A stretch of DNA of 64,000 nucleotides from Marasmius tenuissimus (GCA_029532415.1 JAQOTA010000060.1:2170001-2234000), one strand, 5' to 3'; positions 21,626 to 32,342 are shown, numbered from the stretch's first letter. Notes: generated by a model not told the origin, from the letters alone. Translations and numbers: made by a program.

Positions 21626-22130
21626 TGTTGAACATGATGTATATCATGTGATACACTGTTGACGTGTTGTTTACGCGTCACACTATTTATAGAGCTACGC
21701 CTCTAGAACACTTGCGTCCTCATGCAAGTACTACGTCTCTGTCTATGTATCTTACTACGTACATCTAGTTTCATCATATATGACACTATAGACAGTCGCT
21801 ATCCAATAGCATATGTAGAGCCTCCAATACATGAGGCAAACACGACTATGCTCACCAAGCATACTACCATTCATGGTAGAAGTACTTACACAGTACTAAT
21901 GTCTTTTACGCCTTTAGGGCCAAATACCTACTTTTAGTAGTAGTTTCAGTTAGTGTAATACTCATTACATGTACCAGAAACTTATGTATAAAAGACTGGA
22001 CGAAAGGCCTTAAGCCTAAGGACAATCTACTTGATTATCACCTCTTCTCAAGCATCTCAAGACTACAAGAACACTCTGTGTATTACCCATGTGAGGTTTA
22101 CTTCGTTATACCCACTGTGCACTTTAACTA
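21626..22130 (+). mobile_element. LTR-like insertion of about 505 bp in Copia-A gag
   Basis: The gag frame breaks on both sides and rejoins when about 505 bp are skipped. Ends are TGTTGAAC and TTTAACTA, and TGTATAAAAG lies near 21984. These are LTR-like, but I could not find an exact 5-bp duplication; the flanks share only TATG. It could be a solo LTR with a damaged end. Confidence 0.65.
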
Positions 22131-22575
22131 TGCTGGCTCATCAGTGTAATGGTCGTAGAACTCGTTGATCATGGCATAGGTACCAAGACCCTTGGACCAC
22201 TTGCGCCAGTTGACACCGCTGAAGACCTCAACGGTGGGGATAAGGGTAGACATAACAGGAGCCATAGTGATCTGGAGTAATAAAACAACGATCAGCATAT
22301 GTTCATCATCATAGGCAATGATAAAAGAAATCACTGCACGATCAACAGCAATAGCCATCGATTGTTGTTGAGGACACAGTCCACCATTGTCAAACATCAA
22401 TGAAGATGTTGACTTCACAGGTCCAGAACCGGTGTTAACGGTCTGCCCATCACGACAGCGATTAAGCAGTCACAATGGTTATCGAGTGCAACGACCACAA
22501 CAGCACATCATCATAGGCAGCACATAACAAAGGTGCACATCCTAGAGAGCTGCCATTGCAGGGCACATCAACAGG

Positions 22576-22593
22576 GCACCGGGGCCCATAACC
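22576..22593 (-). promoter_or_regulatory. Half-tRNA(iMet) primer-binding site of Copia-A
   Basis: Next to the 5' LTR the minus strand reads GGTTATGGGCCCC. This is complementary to the anticodon stem-loop region (GGGCCCATAACC) of initiator tRNA-Met, not to a tRNA 3' end. Drosophila copia primes in this way from a cleaved half-tRNA. Confidence 0.8.
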
Positions 22594-22851
22594 TGTTGAG
22601 GCAGAGGGCCTGCCCACGCAGTGGCAGCATGGGACAGACTAGCTCACCTGGAGATAGGCTTAGAGGCAGCAACGAGAGTCATAAAAGTACTGGTATTGCA
22701 TGTAGATACAGAGCTACTTATATACTATACAGAGGTGGCTGTAGCTACTATAACGGGAGTGACTAGGAATAGCATAGATCATAGTAAAACGATTGAAGCA
22801 TAGATGCGGCCCGATACAACGGTCCATATATCTGGTAGTCCGGATTCAACA
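22594..22851 (-). repeat. 5' LTR of Copia-A
   Basis: A 258-bp LTR with TGTTGAATCC/CTCAACA ends on the minus strand and a TATA box (TATATAAG in reverse). The primer site is directly inside. Outside lies GACAG at 22852-22856. Confidence 0.95.
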
Positions 22852-22899
22852 GACAGCACTGGGGGTGCGAGCAGTTTTGAAGTTGAGTAAATTGACTCA

Positions 22900-23276
22900 A
22901 GCTATAGATTCAGCAATCATGTCAATGACCAGCCTGATGATGTGAAAAATGAAGTGGTTGAAAGTGTCCTCGCAGAAATAGACTTCATCCTGGATCATGT
23001 TGTAACAAATCATGTAGCCCCAGTAGATAAACCAGTGGTGACTGAGGAAGAAGTACTGGAAGATGATTCCAAGGATAGCTTCTCATTCAGCATTGAGTGA
23101 AATGGGCAGAATGATGTAGCACTTTTTGGTCTTGTCAGAGTAGTCTTTTGAATACCACCAGAGCTTATACAACTCTGGAGAGGAAGTCAGAAGGTCGCCT
23201 CGGTATTTAGAAAATTGAAAGACTTACTATAGAGCAAGTTGCAGAAGTGATCTTCAATATTGTGCAAGCGTGCCAT
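22900..23276 (-). pseudogene. Small spliced gene in repeat R1 (copy B), unknown function
   Basis: ATG at 23276, exon 1 23276-23228, intron 23227-23175 (GTAAGT...CTCCAG, 53 bp), exon 2 from 23174. It reads LYKLWWYSKDYSDKT and ILPISLNAE and meets TGA at 23085-23083. Past the TGA the frame continues with an aromatic, hydrophobic stretch (FQYFFLSHHWFIYWGYM, FNHFIFHIIRLVIDM) to about 22900, where it reaches a stop near the copia LTR. The hydrophobic part could be membrane-spanning. Intron position and phase equal copy A. Function unknown. Confidence 0.5.
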
Positions 23277-23800
23277 AGTGTGCTCAGGGGAAAGTAAGCA
23301 AGGAATTGGGACAACCTAGTATTTGCTTATACTGACCTCTGGACTTGCTGCTGAAGTGGAAATTTTACTTCGGAAACTAGGAAATTAGCGCTTCGGAGGC
23401 GTGGATCCGAACCAGGCACTGGGCACTAAACAATGATCGAGAAGTGATCGAAGGAGTTGTACCATCGACGTACCTCCCTCGTACTTGTACATTGAGATAT
23501 TGACTGTACTAAGGGCATAGTTGGTGCTGGTAGCAAAACACAGCGCTCAACTGCACTAGAAGGCAAGGGACTAAGAAAGAAAGGAATGGTGTACTGAAGA
23601 ATCGAGTAGGAGTTCTGGCTGAACCATTGAACTATTACCCGGTATCCAAGGCACCAAGATTGGATATAGTGGGGCGGCTATATGGGTGGCAGGAAGTCAG
23701 AATTATCCAAGCTATGGAAAGGATATCGACCTGGCTATGGACGTCTGGGTAACTCCATGAATATAGGCATCTAGTAGCACTTCGGAGGCAAGTACTTTGC
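23085..23800 (-). repeat. Dispersed repeat R1, copy B
   Basis: Reverse-complement match to 12047-12785. This copy keeps CpG sites (for example CTTCGGAGGC near 23775 and GTACGAGG-type blocks) that are TpG or CpA in copy A. The CTTCGGAGGC motif recurs near 23388, 23820 and, in variant form, 23883. Confidence 0.8.
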
Positions 23801-24764
23801 TTCAGACGAAGGGAGTATATGCTTCGGAGGCAGACAGAACAGGATGACCTATGACAATTGAAGAGTCTAGAACCAGAGAATCAATGCTGCGGAGGCAGAT
23901 AGGCAGAACGGAACCATCGATAGGAGAGACCTGGAATAAAAGAATGTTAGAGAATGTTCGAGGCTGATGATAGTTCCGAAGCAAATTGTTGGTTTTGACT
24001 TTGGGGTTCAAAAGCGTAGATTAAACACAAAAACTCTCCAAGTATATTCCAAAGTAGGTAGTTTATGCCTCCGAGGCATGGTTTATTCGATAGTGGTACA
24101 ATTCGGTAGAATTAGAGCATCCTAGGGTATATAAGCAGTGGGGTTTTCATCAGGAATCCCCAAGCAATCTGTACGATTAGTATTCAGAGGATACGAAGCT
24201 ATTCCACTTGTTGGGTAGTTAGTTGACTTGGGAGCGCTTCTGGAGAGACATTAGAACGGAATAGAACTTTGTTTGCCCAAACCTAGAAAATCCCTTGAAC
24301 ACTTGCTTGACCTTGACTTTGCATTGTTTGTCTGTGATGCTGACTTGACTGGCTGAGCTATTGTTGAACTTCCGAAGCTAATTGGGCTGAGGATATTGTT
24401 TGCCGTTGACAGTTGGTCTTTGGTTATTGACAGACTTGATTGGAGTCTTATTGCCATTGTTTGATTTGATTGTCTTGTTGCCCCTCGCTGTTCGAGTGGT
24501 TCTGAAGCTAGTTGAAGCCCAAGAACGCACTTCCAAAGCACCAAACAAACTCTACACTCCCCGAAACAACCTATAAACCTCTCTTCCGAACCCCACTTTT
24601 GACCTCCGAACTGGTTTCAGAGGCGAAGCTACCTTAGTTGGATAGTTTCTTGAGTCAGATTTCCTTCAGCCTACTATTGCAGTCTGGCTAAGAGCGGAAC
24701 CTACGATCAATGCCGATCCCCGATTCCCGCACCCTTCAGCTACACTCTTGAGTGTTGGGAGGAT
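23801..24764. other. Unassigned, possible promoter or LTR piece
   Basis: TATATAAG lies near 24127, followed by GGAATCCCCAAGC, and TTGGGAGCGCTTCTGGAG near 24228 could be a primer site. LTR ends were not found. No supported gene. Confidence 0.3.
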
Positions 24765-25255
24765 TTGACCTACGAGTTAGATTTTATTATACACTGCGAG
24801 TGGCGCTTTACAACGTTGAGCTCTAGCTCCGACTTATTCTTCACTACTCATCAACTCCATTGTGAGGCCCACGGCTTTCAAGTCATCTTCTTTCCAAAAT
24901 ATCACTGCAAGCTCAATTTCATTAAGCAATGTTGGGGTTACGCAAAGAGAATTTACTGTGAACTTCTGGAATACACAAAAGATGCAGATCTGGAGCGGAA
25001 CATGGTTCAGAGTGTACATTCAGTTCCTGTTGATCTGATGAAAAAGTAAGTCTGTTATTCTTTTTTCCTGTCTATATCGACTTACTTTGGCACCTAGGTT
25101 TGCAACTTGCTCAGATAGATTCATGGATGCTTATTGGAAGGGTCTTCCTGGTGTCCAAGCAGCATGGGCAGCAAGAAAATACCACGGCCATCATGTAGTG
25201 CCTGATATAATCTTGCGGGAGTTTGATGAGGCCCATTCTTCTAGTGTAGAAATGT
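24765..25255 (+). pseudogene. C-terminal part of a DDE-superfamily endonuclease (transposase)
   Basis: Exon 24765-25046 reads HGFQVIFFPKYHCKLNFIKQ, then CWGYAKRIYCELL. A GT-AG intron (about 25047-25098) is followed by FMDAYWKGLPGVQAAWAARKYHGHH and a stop near 25255. This pattern, FxPKxHCxLNxIEQxWG then the RKYHGH tail, is the last catalytic block of fungal DDE_3-type endonucleases. Where relatives have Glu in LNFIEQ, this copy has Lys, so the third acidic residue is lost. The N-terminal half with the two Asp is absent. Confidence 0.8.
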
Positions 25256-26174
25256 AAGAAAATGTATTCAGAGGTAGAGTAGGACTGTGGATATATGATA
25301 CATGAGGGAAAATGGTAGACAGCGAGGCGACAGGATACAAAAAAATTACTTTCCAAAAATTGTGCTGTTCCCATGCCCCACGTGACCTCGGCTAGCAGTT
25401 GATGCCTGTGAAAGTCACCCACCTTAGAAGAAATTGAGATAGAGAGCAAAGGAGACTAACCTTTGTAGACAGCTTGGAAGCAAGACAAAATGCAAGACAA
25501 ATCCATTGCAAGATTGTGGTAGCAGATTAAGAACCAATAGTGTAAAATTTGTACCACCAGAGTTGGAAACTAAGTGAGCTGTCTTATTGATGAAGGAGAA
25601 TCAGACCAATAGAGGTCTACATTTTATTGAGGCCTACTATGGAGCTTGTACTACTCTAGTAACATATTGAAAAAGTGGTGATGTCCATTGAAAGGAAGTA
25701 CCATCTTTTGAGCAGCGTCCAGGAAGACATTGTTACACCATGTTTCTGCATACTGGGGCATTTGAGCCATAACCATACTAAGGAATCCAACCTGCATGAT
25801 AGCATGGGCATACTTTTCTACTGGAGGAGTAATTCTGCAGAGCTCATTGTAGGTGTCCTGGGAAATAGCCATAGGTTCATATAAAAAGGCCTGTGTGCTA
25901 TCTGCTTGGGATAAGAAGAAGACAGCCACCAGACAGGTGTGTAGAGACAGCACAAAGTGCTGGAAGAGTAAGGCCATAAAGTCATCAGGAGAGATGATAG
26001 TAGAGCTGAGCAAAGCTAGCTGCCAGAGCTGATGATATGGGAGATCACCTGTCATTACTCTGTTGGGGTAAGCAGAGTAGATTTCTATAGAATAACAATT
26101 AGACTATTAGAGTTTTCAGGAACTCTTGTAAGACGATCATGATGCACCTTTGTAGAACTCTTGAACCAGTTTTA
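25256..26174. other. Unassigned, holds a 134-codon minus-strand ORF
   Basis: ORF 26055-25651 (-) starts MTGDLPYHQLWQLALL and reads PPVEKYAHAIMQVGFLSMV. It has protein-like composition but matches no family I know. The surrounding sequence has no recognised repeat. Confidence 0.3.
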
Positions 26175-26441
26175 CTATGGGCCATTGACTGTCAGGAGCT
26201 CTGTCCCAAAAAATTGATGCAAGCATATAGATGATTGTGCTGCAAGTGTCTTCAACAATTGGAATGAAAGTAGAGGGTAAGAGAAAGAGAGATATGCCAA
26301 GAAGACCAGGACATAGAACCCTTCACTTCCAGACATCCAGGATGACTGAGCAAGAAAATTGCTAGAGCCAATGAGAGAACGTGGAATTGTGCATATAGTT
26401 CCACTGGTCTGACTCATACTCAACAGCAGAGCTATAACCAT
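26175..26441 (-). CDS. Hypothetical 88-aa ORF with a hydrophobic segment
   Basis: ATG at 26441. A hydrophobic run (FYVLVFLAYLSFSYPLL) could be one membrane helix. It lies upstream on the same strand as the 134-codon ORF 26055-25651, and the two may be exons of one gene. I found no convincing splice pair, and no function can be given. Confidence 0.25.
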   Translation of the reverse strand: MVIALLLSMSQTSGTICTIPRSLIGSSNFLAQSSWMSGSEGFYVLVFLAYLSFSYPLLSFQLLKTLAAQSSICLHQFFGTELLTVNGP

Positions 26442-27159
26442 CCAAGTAAGAAAATGATAGTCTGGACAGACTGAGATTAGTAAGAAATATTGGTCAACAA
26501 GACAGGAATTTACCTCTTCAGGTGATATTCCTGCAGAAACCTAGAATAAACAGGCAGAATACATAATTGGTATGGTAGATAGATAGTCTGTAGAGTATAT
26601 AAGGATGTAGGATTTATGTAGGTTCCTCAGTAAGTACTATCCCATGCTAGTAGGAAAGTTCAGAACATTTGCTCACACACATTGGAGCATAAAGCAGTAT
26701 TGTATCCATCCAGACCATTGCCTAGTTTCTATAACAAGTACCATGTTTGGAGAGAAATCTAAAGAGCTTTGAATCAGTGAAGGATCACAAACACGGTATG
26801 ACTAACCTTCTTGGGCTTCTCGGCACAACTCATTGAACATAGAAGAACATAGTAGAATATTCAAAATGACTTCACAGTAATGACTGATCATGACTCATAC
26901 TGATCTACATAGTATATAAAACTGTTGCAGTAACAATTGTAACCTTACCTTACTTGTAATTCAACCACTATGTCTATCCCTTACCTGTCACAAGACTGTA
27001 AGATTTCCCTACTAACTGTTTGCCTAAAGTCTCAAGACTCAACAGTTAGTTGTCTGTTCTATTTCATCAAGTCTTAAGACTGAGATAGGATAGACTCAAT
27101 GTAAGGTAAGATTATTCTAGTTTAAGGAACTTACGTGAAAGTACCAACAGTCTTTTACA
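26442..27159. other. Probable 5' LTR region of Gypsy-C (left edge not found)
   Basis: AGTATATAAAA lies at 26912-26922. A TTTTACA-type LTR end at about 27159 is followed by CTGGTGGACACACTGGG, a plausible primer site (TGG start). The left LTR edge was not found. No gene is seen. Confidence 0.4.
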
Positions 27160-27489
27160 CTGGTGGACACACTGGGAACTAGTAGTAATCTTACCACCTG
27201 AATTATTAGTCATTTCATTTCAACACTCTCATCCTATCACACATCAACAGCACTCTTCTCTTTTATCATCAGCATCCTTCAGTTATGGTCACTTTGGACA
27301 AAAATCCTCAAAGAAGATCACCAGGACTACAACCCAAAAGCTTACAGGAACCAACCACTACACCCAACAAGGCCCCACTATTCATTGTTAATAAAGAATC
27401 AAATCATAATTAACAAACTAGAGACAAACCCCCACATCTTCATCAGAAACACATATCCATACGGTGGGAGAAGATTGGGAGGCCAAGGA

Positions 27490-27953
27490 ATGGATCAAGC
27501 CTCATTCAGAAAATCCGAGTACTGCGCTGTGAACGTACCTGGTGGAGACTCAGAGTGATATGCCGCCACCGGCGTTTCCTAGGGACAATTCCAACATTTC
27601 TAAAAAAACAATGCCTAAGGATAAGGGAGCCAGACCCTATCGTCATGGTGGGAGTCCTCTCCATTGGGATAAAGAGTGCAAGTATTCAAGCCGGTGGGCA
27701 GCTAGAACAAGGTTATGCGGGACTTCAGTGGTAAATCTGCAGGCTCAGGATGAGTAATGACAACTTGTTTGATAGTCTGCTCTCTGAAAAGGAAGATTTT
27801 GACTGTGCCCTTCAGGTTACCAATCATGAGGACAGAGCTGTCTCAGTATCAGCCCTGAAGGGCAACAAACCTTCAGAATGGAGCAGAGAGGATATGGATG
27901 AGGAGAATAGTGCACCTGGCCCATCACCTGCACCTTCTTCTACTGCTTTCTGA
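27490..27953 (+). pseudogene. gag C-terminus of Gypsy-C with ruined zinc knuckle
   Basis: Frames from about 27490 to 27953 read a Pro/Lys-rich stretch and a CCHC-like motif in which the first two Cys positions are Tyr and Gly (Y-x2-G-x4-H-x4-C, near RPYRHGGSPLHWDKEC). An acidic tail with SALKGNKPSEW and a Pro/Ser end follows. Frameshifts near 27745 separate the parts. Loss of the two Cys would stop zinc binding. Confidence 0.6.
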
Positions 27954-28169
27954 GCCTCCTCTCATAAAACACCCTTGAAACACCCTTGAACCAGCACAGT
28001 AGGCAACGTCTAGCCCAAGAAGTCATGAGGACAACAAAGACTTTCACGGTTCTAGGGAGTAGGGGGGAGAAACCAACTATAGAGCTTAAAAAGAGAGCAA
28101 TCACTGAGTTGTATGTTCCTAGGTTCGCAGGCTACCGAAACAATGGTAACAATGAATGGCTTGGAGGAC

Positions 28170-28960
28170 AAGCACTCACTGATTATTGACTCGGAATCAG
28201 ATATAACCTTGGTATCTTGTCAAACTCTGGAGGCACTGCAAGTGAAATCATGAATCAAAGTCAGACAAAAGATCAACCTTATACAGGTTACTGGAATGTC
28301 CTCAATCAGTGGGTATGTCAAGCTAGGTCTTTACTTCCATACCGAGGAAGGACCCGTGAAAATCAATGTTGACACATAGGTGGTCAATGGGATGAGCACT
28401 TCTTTGATTCTACTAGAGGAAATGATTTTCAGGATCAGTACGATCTCTCAAAAGAACAGAGACAAGGGCTCACCTTTTTGGTTTTTGGGAACTCTGGCAA
28501 GGAATTAGAGGTTAGGAACTTGCTAGCTCCAGGACCCACAGATTCAAAGGGTCCCACCTTTCTAGTAAAGAAGGATAAGACCAGCGGTTCAAAATTACCT
28601 GGGCATGCTCAGCATCAAAAGGCTCAGAAGTTACAATGGAGAGCCAAAGGAGATCCAAGAACGGCGAAGTTCAAGTGTTAGTTTGCACTGTAATCCCCCC
28701 AGGGCTCTCAAGGCAAATTTCGGTTGGCTTGAACCTTCCATATGGTTATAAATCGGAGTTAGCTTTTGTCGAACAAAACTTTTTTGCAAGAAACAGGCCA
28801 GAGGACATCTGCAGAATCCCAGACTCCCTGGTCTCAAGAGCAGATCCGTCCTTGGTAGTAAACAACTTTGCTGCCATACCAGTAGTCCTCAAGAAAGGCA
28901 GGCTCCTTCCCACCCACTCTTGTGGCTTACAAAAAATTTTGCCAGTCTTGATATGAGGGG
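28170..28960 (+). pseudogene. Retropepsin and linker of Gypsy-C
   Basis: Near 28185 the frame gives IIDSESDITLVS, a retropepsin active site with Ser-Glu in place of the usual Ser-Gly. The body of the domain follows (KLGLYFHTEEG, INVDT). Frame changes bring the linker at 28636-28956, which reads IPPGLSRQISVGLN, RPEDICRIPDSLV and NNFAAIPVVLKKG, a recurrent segment between protease and RT in this gypsy lineage. Confidence 0.75.
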
Positions 28961-29713
28961 TTCAGACGCAGTGTTTTGTATGAGGGAAATTGCCAGGGAA
29001 TTCTGATATATGATGTTGTGCTTGATTTGAATAAACCTTAATTTTTCTGTAAAGCCACAAGAGCAGCTGGCATAACTTGCAGGGGTTTGTTTGGGTTCTG
29101 TTTGGCAACCTTCTCAATCTCACCGCCTCCTGCTGTGTCAATTCCTGCTCAACAGCCTATATTATAACAACCCTGAAGTTGCAATCAACGCGGAACATGA
29201 CTGGTGGCCTTGGGCAATGGGATGCCATGAATAAAATGCTACTCCCATATGGACAGTGGGGGGAAATTCATGCGAGCCAGGATAGGTGTGCCAAACAAGA
29301 CCCAAACAACTGGAGCAAGTTATGCCAGCCGCTCTTGTGCGTTTACAAAAAAAATAAGTTCAAGAAATTCAGGACGACGTTACTCCATCAAAATTTTTCA
29401 GCATTCTCCTCTACCCTATATTCCCTCAGATTGAACCCTGCGGTTTTTTTTGTAACATGCAAGAGTGGATGGGGAAGGAGCCTGCAAAAAAAGTGAAGTT
29501 TTTGGGTCATTAAGGAATCCTGACTCTTGGCTGGATAAAGGGCACTGTTTCTCTACCAAGCAGAGGCAAAAGGTTGAGGCCCATGCTGCTCTGGTGAGTT
29601 TGCTAGCTAACTAGTCTTTAGTAAGAGCCAAGACCATGTGAAGTGAGACCAAGATCTCGTCGAAAGCCCAGAGAAATGCATTTGGTGACAACAACCCAAC
29701 AGCAGAACCACCT
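28961..29713. other. Decayed Gypsy-C interior
   Basis: It lies between protease-linker and RT. Frames such as 29077-29496 have no family match. Probably degraded pol linker sequence. Confidence 0.4.
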
Positions 29714-30244
29714 GTGGAAGGGGGTCCAAAGACAGCTGAAGTGCACATTGACGAAGTGGCTAAGGGACAACTCTTGAAGGAAGTGCAGATTTCAGAACAA
29801 CTCAACATGGACCAAAGAATCAGGTTGGAACAATTAGTATGGGATAACCAAGAGGTATTTGGTCTGGACGGTAGACTTGGGAATCATCCAGGTTTAATAG
29901 ACATACCAATGAAGGAGGGGTTCAAACCGGTATTGTTACCTGCTTTTCCGGCATCACCTGCCAATCGGGAGGTCATGGACAAACAAATCAACTCTTGGTT
30001 GCAACTGGGAGTCATTGAGCCATCCAGAAGTCTGTGGGGAGCACCTGTAATCATTGTGTATAGGAATGCTAAACATTGAATGGTGATTGATCCCAAGAAG
30101 CTGAATTCTCAGGTTATTCTGGACAAATTTCCTATTCCACATCAGGAAGATGTTATGCAAACTGTGGCGGGAGCATAATGGTTGTCAATATTAGATGCGC
30201 TATCAGGATTCATGCAGCTGACCATGAGTGACAAAGCATCAGAG
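29714..30244 (+). pseudogene. Reverse transcriptase N-terminal half of Gypsy-C
   Basis: The frame 29714-30079 reads LVWDNQEVFGLDGRLGNHPG, then FPASPANREVMDKQI, LQLGVIEPSRSLWGAPV. A TGA follows (before MVIDPKKLN), then FPIPHQEDVMQ, a TAA at about 30177 and LSILDALSGFMQLTMSDKASE with the first catalytic Asp. The sequence breaks at 30245 where the LTR-like insert begins. Confidence 0.88.
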
Positions 30245-30860
30245 TGATACGGTAGGGCACGGCTAGCATCCTCTCAAGTCACTTCCTCAAGTGAGGGTGA
30301 GGTTCAAAGGTCGAGAGTCAGGGGTCAAGTGTCGAAGGCCAAAGGTCAAGTGTTGAAGGTCAAAGGTCAAGTGTCAAGGGTTGAAGGTTGAGTGTCGAGG
30401 GTCAAAGGTCAAGTGTCAAAGGTCAAGTGTCAAGGTGGGGTTTCACTGGTGTATTAAACAAGTTGTTAAGCTAAGGAAAGGTTGTATGTACATTGGGTTT
30501 ATATACTGAAATCTGTCTAGGTCTGGAGTTGTTTTGAGTTGCGCTGAGTCGCAGGCGTGTGAGTTGTTTGTAGTTGGACTGAGTCATTGTGGGAGTGGCT
30601 GTGCATATCATGTGAGTTGTTGCGGCTGTTCATATGTTATGACTCGGGGTGGCATGTGGAGATGTCTGCTGGGCATGGTCTGGAGCTGTGGTCTGGATCC
30701 ATAGCTCCACTTGCTCCGCGGAGTTGTCTATAGAGATATTTGAAAGAGTGGGAAAGGTGGTAAGGAAGGGGTGAGTTGGGCTGGGAAGGGCGTCTGTGTG
30801 GGCACTTGTTGGTGGGAGTAGGGGTAAATCGTAAACAGAGAAGCTCGCTTTTCAGTGTCA
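30245..30860 (-). mobile_element. LTR-like insertion with a heptamer minisatellite
   Basis: A 616-bp insert with ends TGATAC and GTGTCA (near inverted) splits the RT. A minus-strand TATA (TATATAAACCC, near 30505) suggests LTR orientation. No matching 5-bp duplication is present (CAGAG and TAGGG), and several RT codons are missing, so a deletion went with or followed insertion. It contains the 7-bp repeat at 30303-30437. Confidence 0.6.
30303..30437 (+). repeat. Heptanucleotide minisatellite, consensus GTCAARG/GTCAAGT
   Basis: About 19 units of exactly 7 bp, such as GTCAAGT, GTCGAAG, GTCAAAG and GTTGAAG. The third to fifth bases vary mainly by transitions. It lies inside the LTR-like insert. 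Confidence 0.9.
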
Positions 30861-31880
30861 TAGGGGGTTATTCCAGTTTAGGCATATGCCTTTCGGATGT
30901 CGAAATGGACCAAGTGTTTTCCAAAAAGTAATGCAGAAAATCCTGGCACCATTTCTGTGGGTATTCGCCCTAGTCTATATCGATGGTATTGTTATTTTCT
31001 CACTAAGCCATTGCCACCACTGCCTAATAAATGCCACCTGGCCTATCAGTCATTGTTGCTTTTGGGACAGAAGGTCTCTCAACTAGGTATGTCTACTCAC
31101 AAAGAGAAGGTGGAAGCCATTGTGCAGCTATCCAAGCTACAAAATGTACAGAAGTTGCAAGTCTTTCTTGGGATGATGGTGTATTTTTGTCCTATGTTCC
31201 ATTCTACGTGTGGATAGCTCACCCTCTATTTCAGCTGTTAAAGAAAGAGAACCGTTGGGAATGGAAGGACTTACATCAGGAAGTGTTTGATCTGTGCAAA
31301 CAGGCTTTAACTTCAGCTCCAGTATGAGGATATGCTCAGCAAGGAATGCCATACTGCCTCTCTACCGACGCATGTGACTATGGGTTGGCAGGAGTTTTGC
31401 AGCAGGTACAGCCTATTTGGGTAGGAGATCTGAAGGATATGAAACTGTATGAGAGACTGGAAAAGGCTTACCTAGCAGGTATAGAGGTTCCTTCCCTTGT
31501 TCTGCGTATATCTAAAGACTTGGATGACACTCCATGACAACCGAATGGGGGAGAATGCTGGACGAGACTATTGTCCATATTGAACAAGTCATCTGCTATT
31601 GGTCTCGGGTTCTCAGGTCTGCTGAGCACAATTATTCAGCCACAGAGCAAGAAGCCCTTGTGCTTAAATAGGCTTTAATTAAGTTCTAGCCTTACATAGA
31701 AGGAGAACAAATCCTCACTGTAACTGATCATGCAGCACTGACATAGAGTACAACATTTCAGAATGTTAATAGAAGACTACCTACTTGGGGCACTATCTTT
31801 TCACCTTATCCCAACTTACAAATCATTCATTGAGCTGGTAAAGTACATTTGAATGTTGACCCAATTTCCAGATTGCGCCA
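30861..31880 (+). pseudogene. Reverse transcriptase C-terminal half and RNase H of Gypsy-C
   Basis: It resumes with HRGLFQF and MPFGCRNGPSVFQKVMQ. YIDGIVIF replaces YIDDIVIF, so a catalytic Asp is lost. Connection (QVFLGMMVYF) and RNase H (STDACDYGLAGVLQQ, NYSATEQEALVL, VTDHAAL, VDPISRLR) follow over several frames. Three TAG stops lie at places where relatives have Gln or Trp. About 30 codons of the RT are missing near the insert. Confidence 0.88.
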
Positions 31881-32342
31881 AAGGGTACCATTGCAGAACA
31901 GCCTGGACATTTCAAAAATTGCGCCTATTATACCACCAGCAAGAGAGGATCCCATACCGGATTTCTATGACCACCTGGGCAAATGATTTGAGGAGAAATT
32001 GTTGACATTGCATCGGAATTTTGTGAGGATGAAGTTAGGGCAGACTCTACTAAGAGCCTTCATGCCACCACTTTCACAACGGAATTGGTAGCGTTGGACG
32101 CTAGTTATGCATCCTCATCCTCATACAGCGTTTTAGTGGGAATAACGCCAGAGGAACTTATATATTGGCAAACGGGGTATACCTTGGACACCAGGTGGAA
32201 CACAATCATTGAGGATTTGCGAAGTGATTCAGAAGAGAAGCATACCACGCATACCCAGTACTACCTCATGGACAATGGTCTTCTGTTCTTTGAAGATTGG
32301 CATGGGAATAACCACTTGTCCATTCCCCAGACAATGAGAGTC
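31881..32342 (+). pseudogene. RNase H-integrase connection of Gypsy-C
   Basis: Frame 32085-32363 reads ITPEELIYWQTGYTLDTRW and HTQYYLMDNGLLFFEDWHG, a segment found just before the integrase zinc domain in this lineage. The LTR-S copy enters at 32343. Confidence 0.7.

Larger units (their letters stand above)
19276..22265 (-). pseudogene. Gag of Copia-A, interrupted by two LTR-like insertions
   Basis: ATG at 22265 (MAPVMSTLIP, then FSGVNWRKWSKGLGTY) matches the N-terminus of fungal copia Gag. The frame breaks at 22130 for a 505-bp insertion, continues at about 21625-21417 (Pro/Glu-rich and Thr/Ala-rich), breaks for a 767-bp LTR, and resumes at 20649 with EKDLLRHEKDHRRWKKYEFK. A Lys/Asn/Gln-rich region follows. 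TAG at 19977-19975 and TAA at 19278-19276 interrupt the same frame. A CANCKGKK cluster near the end may be a reduced zinc knuckle. Confidence 0.88.
15475..22851 (-). mobile_element. Copia-A: Ty1/copia retrotransposon with both LTRs
   Basis: Minus strand: 5' LTR 22851-22594, half-tRNA primer site, gag from 22265, protease, integrase, reverse transcriptase and RNase H in copia order to 15775, purine tract and 3' LTR 15733-15475. Integrase before reverse transcriptase defines Ty1/copia. The polyprotein is one frame with four stops and no frameshift, plus two LTR-like insertions in gag. The outer flanks (TAAGA and GACAG) do not match, and the LTRs differ at several positions. Confidence 0.95.

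Noticed and set aside
24120..24250. 5' end of another LTR element (TATA and TTGGGAGCGC)
   Set aside because: No LTR ends, partner LTR or gag found.
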